From contig NZ_CP044543.1 of NCBI RefSeq assembly GCF_008932115.1, forward strand, positions 1,488,001 through 1,552,000: DNA of 64,000 bases. Direction: 5' to 3'. The notes beneath the pieces are model-generated. The model did no database searches. It was not told the DNA's origin and was given only the letters and a program-made list of their open reading frames with translations. This DNA comes from Bradyrhizobium betae. GTDB lineage: Bacteria > Pseudomonadota > Alphaproteobacteria > Rhizobiales > Xanthobacteraceae. A program made the position numbers and the translations under genes. This document shows positions 54,409-64,000 of the stretch, in pieces. The stretch's first letter is position 1. The number at the start of each line of letters is the position of its first letter.

Positions 54409-55617
54409 ATGGCCGCGTATGGTCTCTACACGCACATCGCCTCGAACAAATTTCGTTCGATGCTGCTGCTCGCCGGCCTGTTCGCGCTGGTCTATGTGCT
54501 GGTCTATGCCGGCGCGCTGGTCGCCGAAGTCGTCATCGACGGCAACGAGACCGTTGCGTTTTATCTGAGCCATGCGTTCTATGATCTGAAAGTCGCAGCG
54601 CCGGTCGCGACGATCGTGGCGGCGGTCTGGATCGTGATCGCCTATTTCTTCCACCAGTCGATGATCGATGCCGTCACCGGCGGCCACGACGTCACCCGGC
54701 AGGAGGAGCCGCGGCTCTACAATCTGCTCGAAAATCTCTGCATCTCGCGCGGCATCACGATGCCAAAGCTGAAGATCATGGAGAGCCCGGCGCTGAACGC
54801 GTTCGCGACCGGCCTCAACCCGCGGCAATATTCGATCACCGTTACCACCGGCCTCCTCGATGCGCTTGATGACAAGGAGATCGAGGCGGTGCTGGGCCAT
54901 GAGCTGACCCACATCAGGAACGGCGACGTGCAGTTGATGGTCGTCGCCGTCATCATCGCCGGCGTGGTCGGCTTCTTCGGCGAATTGTTCTTCCGCCTGT
55001 TCACCAATTTCAGCTGGAGCTCCGGCGGCTCGTGGTCCTCTGGGTCGTCGTCGCGATCGTCCTCGTCCAGCAGCGACAGCAAGAACTCCGGGGGCGGCGC
55101 GGTGATCGTGATCATCATCGCGGTCGTGCTGATCGTGGTGGCCTGGCTGATGTCGCAGGTGGTCAAGCTGGCGCTGTCGAGGTCGCGCGAATATCTCGCC
55201 GACGCCGGCTCGGTCGAGCTGACGAAAGATCCCGACGCCATGATCTCGGCGCTGCGCAAGATCGAGAACCGCGGCGAGCTGCCGGGCGCGACCTCGGCGG
55301 TGATGGAGCTGTGCGTCGACAATCCGCGCGAGGGCTTTGCCGATTTGTTCGCGACTCATCCGTCAGTGCAATCCCGCGTTGACGCGCTGGTCAAGTTCGC
55401 CGGTGGCCGCGATCCCGGCCCGCTGCCGCCGCCCGGCGACGAAACCGAAGAGCCGGAGCAGGACGCCGACCAGCCCGATGCCCCGCCGCCGGTGGCGAAC
55501 GGACCGTGGAACGATGCTGGCGGCTCGGCCAGTCCACCGCCCGTGCCCGCACCCAGCCCGGCCGGAACCGCAGCGGGACGCCCAATCGATCCCATGGGCC
55601 CCTGGGGTCGCCATTGA
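54409..55617 (+). CDS. M48 family membrane metallopeptidase
   Basis: A 402-residue zinc protease related to HtpX. The zinc site is His164-Glu-x2-His168 in VLGHELTHIRNGDVQLMV, and the third ligand Glu is probably in LSRSREYLADAGSVEL. Membrane helices lie at about 18-42, 65-81, 172-190 and 236-255. Between the last two is a Ser-rich loop (about 206-232). The C-terminal 70 residues are Pro-rich and likely disordered. It pairs with lemA as in many bacteria. It may degrade misfolded membrane proteins. Confidence 0.93.
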   Translation: MAAYGLYTHIASNKFRSMLLLAGLFALVYVLVYAGALVAEVVIDGNETVAFYLSHAFYDLKVAAPVATIVAAVWIVIAYFFHQSMIDAVTGGHDVTRQEEPRLYNLLENLCISRGITMPKLKIMESPALNAFATGLNPRQYSITVTTGLLDALDDKEIEAVLGHELTHIRNGDVQLMVVAVIIAGVVGFFGELFFRLFTNFSWSSGGSWSSGSSSRSSSSSSDSKNSGGGAVIVIIIAVVLIVVAWLMSQVVKLALSRSREYLADAGSVELTKDPDAMISALRKIENRGELPGATSAVMELCVDNPREGFADLFATHPSVQSRVDALVKFAGGRDPGPLPPPGDETEEPEQDADQPDAPPPVANGPWNDAGGSASPPPVPAPSPAGTAAGRPIDPMGPWGRH

Positions 55618-55810
55618 GCGCGTGATTTACCGCCGCGTGCGGCGGGTTTTGCGGGACTTCAGAAAAACTCCGGGAATTGCCGGAGCCGGCTGCCAGAGAT
55701 TTGAATTCTCCCTTGTTTCTGCCATGTTCGCGCCCAACAGCAGACTCGGGATATCGATTTGGGGCCCGGCCGGTTGCAGCTGCGATCGGAGGGCACGTGA
55801 GGGGACAGCA

Positions 55811-56560
55811 ATGGCAAAGCCGGCAGTGGTTGTGGTGGGCGCGGACAAGGGCGGGGTCGGCAAGACCACAGTATCGCGCACCTTGCTCGATTATTTTTCC
55901 GCCAACAACGTGCCGACGCGCGCGTTCGACACGGAGTCGCCGCGCGGAACGCTGAAGCGCTTCCACCCTGACATCACCGAGATCGTCGACATGACGACGA
56001 CGGCCGATCAGATGAAGATCTTCGACACGCTCAACGCGACGAGCCCGTCGGTCACCGTGATCGACGTCCGCGCCGGCCTGCTCTCGCCGGCGCTCGCCTC
56101 GCTGCGCGACATCGGTTTTCTCGACGCCGCCAAGGCTGGCCAGATCACCTTCGCGGTGTTCCACATCCTCGGCCCCTCGATCGCCTCGCTGGACGAGATC
56201 GCCGAGACCGCGGGCTTCATGGGCGGCGCGAAATATTTCCTGGTGAAGAACTTCATCAACGACACCCAGTTCTTCCAATGGGACCAGGCGACCTACCAAT
56301 CGTATTTCAACCGCATCAAGGACGCGACCGAGCTGACCATCCCCAAGCTCAACGAGATGGCCTATGAACAGGTCGAGGTATCGTCCGTTCCGTTCCTGAA
56401 ATTCGTCGCCAACAAGGGCATTCACGACGAAGCCGCGAACTACTCGTTCGTGCTGCGCGGTTATGTCCGGCACTGGCTTGCGAACGTCTGGAGTGAATTC
56501 GACCGGATCCACCTGACCGATATCGTCGGTGCGAAGCCCGGCCGCAACAGCGAAAAATAG
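55811..56560 (+). CDS. ParA/MinD-like P-loop ATPase
   Basis: A 249-residue P-loop protein with the deviant Walker A GADKGGVGKTTVSR at 10-23, whose first Lys is the ParA/MinD mark. FDTESPRGTLKRF follows as the next strand-loop, and VTVIDVRAGLLSPALASL takes the Walker B place. The rest is family-specific. There is no ParB or chemotaxis gene beside it, so the cargo is unknown. A second P-loop protein with similar length and C-terminal pattern follows after 61 bases, so the two probably work together. Confidence 0.75.
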   Translation: MAKPAVVVVGADKGGVGKTTVSRTLLDYFSANNVPTRAFDTESPRGTLKRFHPDITEIVDMTTTADQMKIFDTLNATSPSVTVIDVRAGLLSPALASLRDIGFLDAAKAGQITFAVFHILGPSIASLDEIAETAGFMGGAKYFLVKNFINDTQFFQWDQATYQSYFNRIKDATELTIPKLNEMAYEQVEVSSVPFLKFVANKGIHDEAANYSFVLRGYVRHWLANVWSEFDRIHLTDIVGAKPGRNSEK

Positions 56561-56621
56561 TTGCGAAAGCCGGGCGGATGCGGCTGGATTGAGCGGTGAA
56601 TCCGCGCAGATATAGCTGTCG

Positions 56622-57290
56622 ATGCCCGCGACGCCCCTCTACATCATCTGTTCGCCCCGCCCGCAGGTCGGCAAGACGCTGCTGGCGCGGCTTCTGACCG
56701 AGTTTCTGCTGCTCAAGAACGGCGACGTCGCGGCCTTCGATGTCAATCTGAAGGAGCCGTCGCTGCTCGACTTCCTGCCGAAGGTCACCGAAACGGCCGA
56801 TGTGATCGACACGTTCGGCAAGATGCAGCTGATGGACCGCGTCATCCTCGATGATGGCCTTGCCAAGGTGATCGACCTCGGCTTCCACGCCTTCGACGAG
56901 TTCTTCAAGATGACCGACGAGATCGGCCTGCTCAAGGAGGCGGCACGCCGCCACGTCGCGCCGATGATCCTGTTCATGGCGGACACCGACCGCGCCTCGG
57001 CTCGGGCCCATGAGATGCTGCGCGACCAGATCCCGCGGATGAACCTGATCACGGTGGACAACGAGCACATCGTGCGCGGCGAGCTGCCGGCTGCCATGGC
57101 GGCCGGACGGGTGTTCCGCCTGCCGGCGCTGCCCGGCTTCCTGAAGACCTATATCGACCGGCTGAACTTCTCCTTCACCGGCTACCTTCGCCAGGAGAAG
57201 GATTCCTCGACCGAGCTCCACCAGTGGATTCGGCGCAACTACCTCGCCTTCCGCGAGCTCGAGCTCAGCCTGATCCTGCAGCGGTCGTAG
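56622..57290 (+). CDS. Second P-loop NTPase, partner of the upstream ATPase
   Basis: A 222-residue P-loop protein. The nucleotide loop is SPRPQVGKTLLARLLTEFLL at 11-30; the first Lys of the ParA type is replaced by Pro-Gln, so it is a more ordinary or degenerate Walker A. AAFDVNLKEPSLLDFLP follows like the strand after the loop in ParA proteins. The C-terminus has a Trp-containing helix (TELHQWIRRNYLAFREL) that resembles RHWLANVWSEFD of the preceding protein. This suggests an old duplication with one subunit losing the sandwich-dimer Lys. Function unknown. Confidence 0.65.
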   Translation: MPATPLYIICSPRPQVGKTLLARLLTEFLLLKNGDVAAFDVNLKEPSLLDFLPKVTETADVIDTFGKMQLMDRVILDDGLAKVIDLGFHAFDEFFKMTDEIGLLKEAARRHVAPMILFMADTDRASARAHEMLRDQIPRMNLITVDNEHIVRGELPAAMAAGRVFRLPALPGFLKTYIDRLNFSFTGYLRQEKDSSTELHQWIRRNYLAFRELELSLILQRS

Positions 57291-57353
57291 GCGATAATTT
57301 TACCCGGATATTATTGACTGCGCGCCAGACCGCGTTTATGGAGGACGCCCATC

Positions 57354-57710
57354 GTGTCCTTCAACAAGGTCTTCCCCGTGAGCATTGACCGAAAAGCAGC
57401 CATCGCCGCCTACAAGGAGCGGAAGACCATCGCGGGCATCTTCGTCATCCGCTGCGCGGCCTCGAGCGAGGCCTGGGTCGGCCAGGCGCCGAACCTCGAA
57501 ACGATCCAGAACCGCATCTGGTTCTCGCTGCGCCAGGGCAACCACGCCTGCCGCAGCCTTCAGGCCGCCTGGAGCGCGCATGGCGAGGCGGGACTTACGT
57601 TTGGCGAATGTGAGCGCCTGGAAGACGAGGAGAACGCCTATGTCAGGAACGCGCTCCTGAAGGAACGCATGCTGCACTGGCGGGCCGAGCTGAAGGCCGA
57701 GGCGATCTGA
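57354..57710 (+). CDS. GIY-YIG nuclease-like protein
   Basis: A 118-residue protein. TIAGIFVIRCAASSEAWVGQA corresponds to the GIY and YIG strands, with IFV and WVG replacing the names' residues, and IQNRIWFSLRQGNHACRSLQ has the usual Arg in the next helix. A Glu-rich stretch (ECERLEDEENAYVRN) may give the metal-binding Glu. The canonical Tyr residues are missing, so nuclease activity is uncertain. The start is the GTG at 57354, with GGAGGA upstream at good spacing; no ATG fits. Confidence 0.7.
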   Translation: MSFNKVFPVSIDRKAAIAAYKERKTIAGIFVIRCAASSEAWVGQAPNLETIQNRIWFSLRQGNHACRSLQAAWSAHGEAGLTFGECERLEDEENAYVRNALLKERMLHWRAELKAEAI

Positions 57711-57715
57711 CGCTC

Positions 57716-58249
57716 TCAGTGCCCCTCGAACGTCATCAGCGTGCGCACCGGCACGTCCATGGCACGCAGCTTGGCGGCGCCGCCGAGATCGGGCAAGTCG
57801 ATGATGAAGCAGGCCGCGACGACATTGGCGCCGATCTGGCGCAGCAGCTTCACCGCGCCTTCTGCGGTGCCGCCGGTGGCGATGAGGTCGTCGACCAGGA
57901 TCACGCGCTCGCCGGGCGAGATGGCGTCCACATGCATCTCCATCTCGTCGATGCCGTATTCCAACGAATAGGCGATGCGCACGGTGGTGTGCGGCAGCTT
58001 GCCTTTCTTGCGGATCGGAACGAAGCCGGCCGAGAGCTGGTGCGCCACCGCGCCGCCGATGATGAAGCCGCGCGCTTCCATGCCGGCGACCTTGTCAATC
58101 TTGTTGCCGGCCCAGGGATTGACGAGCTCGTCCACCGCGCGGCGGAACGCGCGTGCATCCGCGAGCAAGGTGGTGATGTCTCGGAACATGATCCCCGGCT
58201 TGGGATAGTCGGGGATGGTGCGGACGCTCGCCTTCAGATCAAAGGTCAT
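57716..58249 (-). CDS. apt: Adenine phosphoribosyltransferase
   Basis: A 177-residue purine salvage enzyme that makes AMP from adenine and PRPP. The PRPP-binding motif is [20 protein letters not shown], and [20 protein letters not shown] at the N-terminus and [23 protein letters not shown] are typical for Apt. The gene starts nine bases after the end of trpE(G) on the same strand and is probably cotranscribed with it, a metabolically plausible link through PRPP use. Confidence 0.96.
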   Translation of the reverse strand: MTFDLKASVRTIPDYPKPGIMFRDITTLLADARAFRRAVDELVNPWAGNKIDKVAGMEARGFIIGGAVAHQLSAGFVPIRKKGKLPHTTVRIAYSLEYGIDEMEMHVDAISPGERVILVDDLIATGGTAEGAVKLLRQIGANVVAACFIIDLPDLGGAAKLRAMDVPVRTLMTFEGH

Positions 58250-58258
58250 TCGTGCCTC

Positions 58259-60424
58259 TCAATTGACCGGCGCATCGAGCCGGAACGCATTCTCGACGAT
58301 ACGCAAGCCCACCTCGTTGCCGAGCGACATCAGCGATTCCGGGTGGAATTGCACGCCCGCGACCGGCAGGGTCTTGTGCTCGAGCGCCATGGCGACGCCG
58401 TCCTCGGTGCTGGCGGTGACACTCAACACCTCCGGCATGCTGTCGCGCTCGACGAAGAGCGAGTGATAACGGCCGATGACGATCTCGTTCGGCAGATTGC
58501 GCATCAAGCGCCCGCCGCGCACCTGCACCCGCGAGGGCCGGCCATGGGCGGGATGCGTGAGCTGCCCGAGCTCGCCGCCGAAATATTCGCCGATCGCCTG
58601 CACGCCGAGGCAAACTCCGAACACCGGCAGCTTGTTCTCGAGCGCCGCATCGATGGTCTTCTTAATTCCAAAATCTTCGGGGCGACCGGGGCCGGGCGAC
58701 AGCACCAGCAGGTCCCACCTCTTCTGCTTGAGCATGTCGAGCGCATGCACATGCCGGACCACGGTGACGCTGGCGCCGACCTGGCGGAAATAGTCGGCGA
58801 GCATGTGCACGAAACTGTCGTCGTGGTCGATCAGCAGCACCCGCTTGCCCGAACCCGTGGCGTCGGGCGCAAAGGCCGACAGCGGCTTCGGCGGATCGCC
58901 GCGGAGCGCCTGGAACAGCGCCGCGGCCTTGACCTGGCATTCGCGGTCTTCCGCGGCGGGATCGGAGTCAAACAGACAGGTGGCACCGACGCGGACTTCG
59001 GCGAGACCGTCCTTCATGCGGATGGTGCGGATGGTGAGGCCGGTGTTGATGCTGCCGTCGAAGTTCACAGCGCCGATCGCGCCGGCATACCAGCGCCGCG
59101 GCGAACGTTCGTGATCCTCGACGAACTGCATCGCCCAGAGTTTTGGCGCGCCGGTGACGGTGACGGCCCACGCGTGAGTGAGGAAGGCGTCGAGCGCGTC
59201 GAAGCCGGGGCGCAGCATGCCCTCGACATGATCGACGGTGTGGAACAGCTTTGAGTAGGTCTCGATCTGCCGCCGCGCCAGCACCTTGATCGTGCCGGGG
59301 ACGCAGACGCGGGCCTTGTCGTTGCGGTCGACGTCCGTGCACATGTTGAGCTCGAACTCGTCCTTCTCCGAATTCAGGAGCTGGCGGATCTGCTCGGCGT
59401 CGCCGATCGCATCGGTGCCGCGCGCGATGGTGCCGGAGATCGGGCAGGTCTCGACGCGGCGTCCGTCGGAGCGCACGAACATCTCCGGCGAAGCCGAGAC
59501 GAGAAACTCGCCCTCGCCGAGATTCATCAGCGCGCCGTAGGGCGACGGGTTGATGATGCAAAGCCGCTGGAACACTTCGGCAGGCGAGCGCTCGCAGGGC
59601 TCGGCGAACAGCTGGCCCGGCACCGCCTCGAACAGATCGCCGCGGGCGAAGGCCGCGCGCGCGGTCTCGACGGTGGCTTGGTATTCGCCGGGCGCGTGAT
59701 CGGCAAAGCCCTGGCGCGGCGTCTTCTGATACGGGCTTTCGGCCGTTTCGTGCGGCAGGCCTGCGGTGGACTTGCCCTTCCAGGCGAAATCGTAGGTCAG
59801 CACCACGCCGCGGCCGGTGGCGCGGTCATAGGCCAGCAGGCGATCGGGCACGTAGAGCACGATGTCGCGCTGGTCCTGCTCGCGCGGGCGCTTCTGCACG
59901 AGATCCTCGATCTGGAACACCAGGTCATAGGCGAAGGCACCGAACAGGCCGAGCAGCCCGTCGTCATTGGCGGAGAATGCGGCGACGATGTCGCGCACCA
60001 GCGACATCACGCTGGCGCGCCGCGTGCGCTGGTCTTCCTCGACCGGCGCGTCGCCGCGGATGATATGGCCTGACAGCCGCGAGGCGGTCTTCTCGGAGAT
60101 GACCACGCAGGGTTCTAGCAGCACCTCCGCGAGGAAGGCGATCAGCACCTGCCCTCGCTCGTTCAGCGCTTCCAGCTTGAAGTTGACGCCGGTCGTTTCG
60201 AGCTTGAGCGGCGGGTCGGAGAAGCCGAGGTCGAAGCTCTCATAGCGGCCCGGCACGGTCGTGCCGGAGGACAGCACCACGCCGCGGCGACGATCGAGCA
60301 GGCTGACGAGATCGTCGAGCCTGTTGGCGCCGCCGGTAAATTGCTCCGCCACGCGCGTGATCGCGAGACCTGCGCGGGTCACGTATTCGCTTCGAGCCGG
60401 GAGCGCAAAGACTGTCCTGTTCAT
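58259..60424 (-). CDS. trpE(G): Fused anthranilate synthase TrpE(G)
   Basis: A 721-residue fusion of the chorismate-binding subunit TrpE (to about 515) and the glutamine amidotransferase TrpG (about 525-721). It makes anthranilate, the first step of tryptophan synthesis. TrpE motifs include LFEAVPGQLFAEPCERSPAE, NPSPYGALMNLGEGEFLVSA and CPISGTIARGTDAIGDAEQI. In TrpG the nucleophile is Cys605 (FGVCLGVQAIGEYFGG) and the His-Glu pair is His694-Glu696 (FHPES). The fused form is known in rhizobia. It is preceded by a Trp-rich leader peptide at 60540-60587, which indicates attenuation. Confidence 0.97.
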   Translation of the reverse strand: MNRTVFALPARSEYVTRAGLAITRVAEQFTGGANRLDDLVSLLDRRRGVVLSSGTTVPGRYESFDLGFSDPPLKLETTGVNFKLEALNERGQVLIAFLAEVLLEPCVVISEKTASRLSGHIIRGDAPVEEDQRTRRASVMSLVRDIVAAFSANDDGLLGLFGAFAYDLVFQIEDLVQKRPREQDQRDIVLYVPDRLLAYDRATGRGVVLTYDFAWKGKSTAGLPHETAESPYQKTPRQGFADHAPGEYQATVETARAAFARGDLFEAVPGQLFAEPCERSPAEVFQRLCIINPSPYGALMNLGEGEFLVSASPEMFVRSDGRRVETCPISGTIARGTDAIGDAEQIRQLLNSEKDEFELNMCTDVDRNDKARVCVPGTIKVLARRQIETYSKLFHTVDHVEGMLRPGFDALDAFLTHAWAVTVTGAPKLWAMQFVEDHERSPRRWYAGAIGAVNFDGSINTGLTIRTIRMKDGLAEVRVGATCLFDSDPAAEDRECQVKAAALFQALRGDPPKPLSAFAPDATGSGKRVLLIDHDDSFVHMLADYFRQVGASVTVVRHVHALDMLKQKRWDLLVLSPGPGRPEDFGIKKTIDAALENKLPVFGVCLGVQAIGEYFGGELGQLTHPAHGRPSRVQVRGGRLMRNLPNEIVIGRYHSLFVERDSMPEVLSVTASTEDGVAMALEHKTLPVAGVQFHPESLMSLGNEVGLRIVENAFRLDAPVN

Positions 60425-60539
60425 GTCGTCCTCTTACGAAACTTGCCGAGGAAACGCCACACAGGACAAACGATCAGGCCGCCGCACTGCGTGGCGACCT
60501 CAGACGATTTTGGGAGAATAAATCGCACCGGCCACCTCT
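60425..60539 (-). promoter_or_regulatory. trp attenuator leader region
   Basis: This is the 115-base transcribed spacer between trpL and trpE(G). A six-base stem (CACCTC/GAGGTG in 60533-60549) overlaps the end of the leader-peptide gene, where a ribosome stalled at the Trp codons would change folding. A second weak stem is CGCCAC/GTGCGGCG-type at 60480-60496, followed by only a short T-run (TTTG). I cannot fix which hairpin is the terminator by eye. Confidence 0.5.
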
Positions 60540-60587
60540 TTAGGAGGTGCGCCACCAAAGACGGGCTGGGCGGACGACGGTGCTCAT
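60540..60587 (-). CDS. trpL: trp leader peptide with tandem Trp codons
   Basis: A 15-residue peptide, MSTVVRPARLWWRTS, with two adjacent TGG Trp codons near the end and a TAA stop that falls within the first leader hairpin. Its start is 163 bases before trpE(G), in the same direction. This is the classic layout of a Trp-controlled attenuator and is known for rhizobial trpE(G). A possible -35 box TTGACG lies at 60618-60623 (minus strand); the -10 is unclear. Confidence 0.85.
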   Translation of the reverse strand: MSTVVRPARLWWRTS

Positions 60588-60653
60588 GGGCGGATACTCA
60601 CCATGGCGCGGGGACGGCGTCAAGGCTGACCGCCCCACGCGGCTTCCGGCCGT

Positions 60654-61328
60654 TTACCCCAAATGCTTCCGGAAAAACTCCGTCGCCCGTCCCCAGGCGA
60701 GTTCGGCGGCTTCGCGGTCGTGGACGGCCTGGCGCTGCTCGTTGACGAAGGCGTGCTCGGCGTCATAGCGGAACAGCTCCAGCGACTTGCCGGCGGCCTT
60801 CATGGCCTTTTCGAAGCCGTTGACCAGCTCCGGCGTGCACCAATCGTCCTTGTTGGCGAAATGAGCCTGGAGCGGGATCTTGACGTCGGCCGGCCTGGCG
60901 GCCTGCTCCGGCGGGATGCCGTAGAACACCACGCCGGCGGCGAGCTCCGGCACATGCACCGAGCCGATGATGGTGACGGCGCCGCCGAGGCAGAAGCCTG
61001 TCAGGCCGACCTTGGCGCCGTTGCGCGACAGATATTGCGTGGCGCCACGCACGGTCTGCGTGGTGGCGTCCATGAAGTCGAGGGAGTTCATCTCTTTGCC
61101 GGCGGCGTCCGTGTCGTGATACGGCACCACCTTGCCTTTGTAGAGATCGGGCGCCAGCGCATCGAAACCGGCCAGCGCGAAGCGGTCGCACAGGCCCTTG
61201 ATCTGGTCCGACAGGCCCCACCATTCCTGGATCACGACCACGCCCGGCGCGTTGCCGCGCGCGGCATTGGCGAGATAGCCCGACGCGTCCTTGCCGTCCG
61301 GGCGCTTGAAGGTGATGGCGGTTCCCAT
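60654..61328 (-). CDS. Dienelactone hydrolase family protein
   Basis: A 224-residue hydrolase of the dienelactone hydrolase family. The nucleophile is Cys113 in VGLTGFCLGGAVTI, and WWGL, DLYKG and DAEHAF with the catalytic His complete the pattern. Dienelactone hydrolases open chlorinated lactones, but most family members with this general look have unknown substrates. The start at 61328 has GGAGG upstream. It ends 66 bases before the trp leader peptide and shares its strand. Confidence 0.92.
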   Translation of the reverse strand: MGTAITFKRPDGKDASGYLANAARGNAPGVVVIQEWWGLSDQIKGLCDRFALAGFDALAPDLYKGKVVPYHDTDAAGKEMNSLDFMDATTQTVRGATQYLSRNGAKVGLTGFCLGGAVTIIGSVHVPELAAGVVFYGIPPEQAARPADVKIPLQAHFANKDDWCTPELVNGFEKAMKAAGKSLELFRYDAEHAFVNEQRQAVHDREAAELAWGRATEFFRKHLG

Positions 61329-61407
61329 GGTGTCCTCCGATGAGTTTCTGGGGAAGCGGTTGCGGGCATCTTGGCGGGTGCGGGCGCGCGGCGCAATCAA
61401 CACTCTC

Positions 61408-61447
61408 GTCATTCAGGGCTCGATGCTGCGCATCGCCCCGGAATGAC
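61408..61447. repeat. Shortened family A repeat, copy 5
   Basis: CGTCATTCAGGGCTCGATGC at the left and CGCCCCGGAATGACG at the right are the outer arms of the family A element without the long inner part. It lies just beyond the fbcH terminator. Confidence 0.7.
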
Positions 61448-61454
61448 GGCAACA

Positions 61455-61480
61455 AAAAAGCCCCCGTTCGGGGGCTTTTT
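61455..61480 (-). terminator. Rho-independent terminator after fbcH
   Basis: A perfect 11-bp stem, AAAAAGCCCCC and GGGGGCTTTTT, around a GTTC loop. It lies 20 bases past the fbcH stop codon and can act in both directions because of A and T runs on either side. Confidence 0.9.
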
Positions 61481-61499
61481 CATTCTCGCCTCGCGCCGC

Positions 61500-63563
<2,064 letters not shown>

Positions 63564-63625
63564 GATGCGATCCTGAGGAAATAATACGACGAGACGGCGC
63601 GAAGCTTCGGACGCGGGTCCGAAGC

Positions 63626-64000
63626 TCAGCCGATCTGGATTTTGGTGTCGGAAACGAAAGTGTACGGCGGCACCGGAAGGTTCGCGGGCGCGGGCCCCTG
63701 TCGGATACGGCCGGACGAATCGTACTGCGAACCATGGCAGGGGCAGAAGAACCCGTCGTAATTGCCCTCATGAGCGATCGGGATGCAGCCGAGATGGGTG
63801 CAGATGCCGATCACGACCAGCCATTGCTCGTGGCCGGACTTGACCCGGGCCTCGTCGCTCTGCGGATCGGGCAGGCTCGCCACGTTGACGGCGCGCGCCT
63901 CGTCGATCTGCTTCTTGGTGCGGTGGCTGATGTAGATCGGCTTGCCGCGCCAGAACACCTTAATGTCCTGCCCCTCGGCGACCGGGCTGAGATCGACCTC
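63626..64000 (-). CDS. fbcF: Rieske iron-sulfur protein of the bc1 complex (partial, N-terminus cut)
   Basis: The last 124 residues of the Rieske protein; the open frame continues past the window edge, so the membrane anchor is not seen. The 2Fe-2S ligands are in CTHLGCIPI and [10 protein letters not shown] (two Cys and two His), with two further Cys that form the disulfide. [16 protein letters not shown] is the C-terminal end. The visible part starts [20 protein letters not shown]. It heads the fbcF-fbcH operon of the respiratory chain. Confidence 0.95.
   Translation of the reverse strand, partial: EVDLSPVAEGQDIKVFWRGKPIYISHRTKKQIDEARAVNVASLPDPQSDEARVKSGHEQWLVVIGICTHLGCIPIAHEGNYDGFFCPCHGSQYDSSGRIRQGPAPANLPVPPYTFVSDTKIQIG

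Overview
The window is a stretch of ordinary chromosome from a Bradyrhizobium-type alphaproteobacterium. The evidence is the high GC content, a cytochrome b/c1 fusion gene next to the Rieske gene (the fbcFH arrangement known from Bradyrhizobium), a fused anthranilate synthase behind a Trp-codon leader peptide, the cell-cycle methylase CcrM, a bacteriophytochrome/heme oxygenase operon, a FixK2-type box, and many intergenic palindromic repeats of the kind common in Bradyrhizobium and Rhodopseudomonas. I see no phage, plasmid, transposase, CRISPR array, rRNA or tRNA. All protein genes look intact; only fbcF is cut, by the window edge.

Layout. 0-8 kb: a secreted DUF1236 protein, glyQ-glyS, a small membrane protein, an S49 protease, a 32-residue peptide gene, a TrmN6-like methyltransferase with a DUF2007 gene, and ispB. 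8-21.5 kb: an HxlR regulator with a FabF-like condensing enzyme, a LysE exporter with an alpha/beta hydrolase, ispE with a TPR protein, ETF-ubiquinone oxidoreductase, a family-4-like uracil-DNA glycosylase, a membrane glycosyltransferase-like protein, rnhB, and a VOC protein with a radical SAM enzyme. 21.5-29 kb: a probable microaerobic metabolism operon of phosphoketolase, acetate kinase, a 642-residue protein of unknown function and a short pyruvate-phosphate-dikinase-like protein, with a FixK2-type box upstream. 29-38 kb: an RMND1-like protein, a glycosyltransferase, a MarR-GNAT fusion, moaB, a zinc metallopeptidase, ccrM, a GST and a chemoreceptor. 38-48 kb: bphO-bphP, DUF1127, a SnoaL-like protein divergent from a LysR regulator, a second GST, a flavin monooxygenase, a thioesterase, mutY and dciA. 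48-64 kb: a DsbA-like protein, smc, an Rsm22-like methyltransferase, lemA with an M48 protease, two tandem P-loop NTPases, a GIY-YIG protein, apt, trpE(G) with its leader, a dienelactone hydrolase and fbcH-fbcF.

The best lead for something undescribed is the operon tail at 25.3-29.0 kb. An unrecognised, partly helical protein is coupled to a dikinase-like protein that keeps the ATP-grasp and phosphohistidine domains but has no pyruvate/PEP barrel, next to acetyl-phosphate metabolism and a FixK2-type box. Other leads are the ccrM control region (CtrA-like site plus four GANTC sites), a 34-bp perfect-arm operator in front of the MarR-GNAT fusion, the trp leader peptide, a uracil glycosylase lacking two Fe-S cysteines, and the paired ParA-like NTPases.

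All assignments come from reading motifs and gene context by eye. No database search was run.
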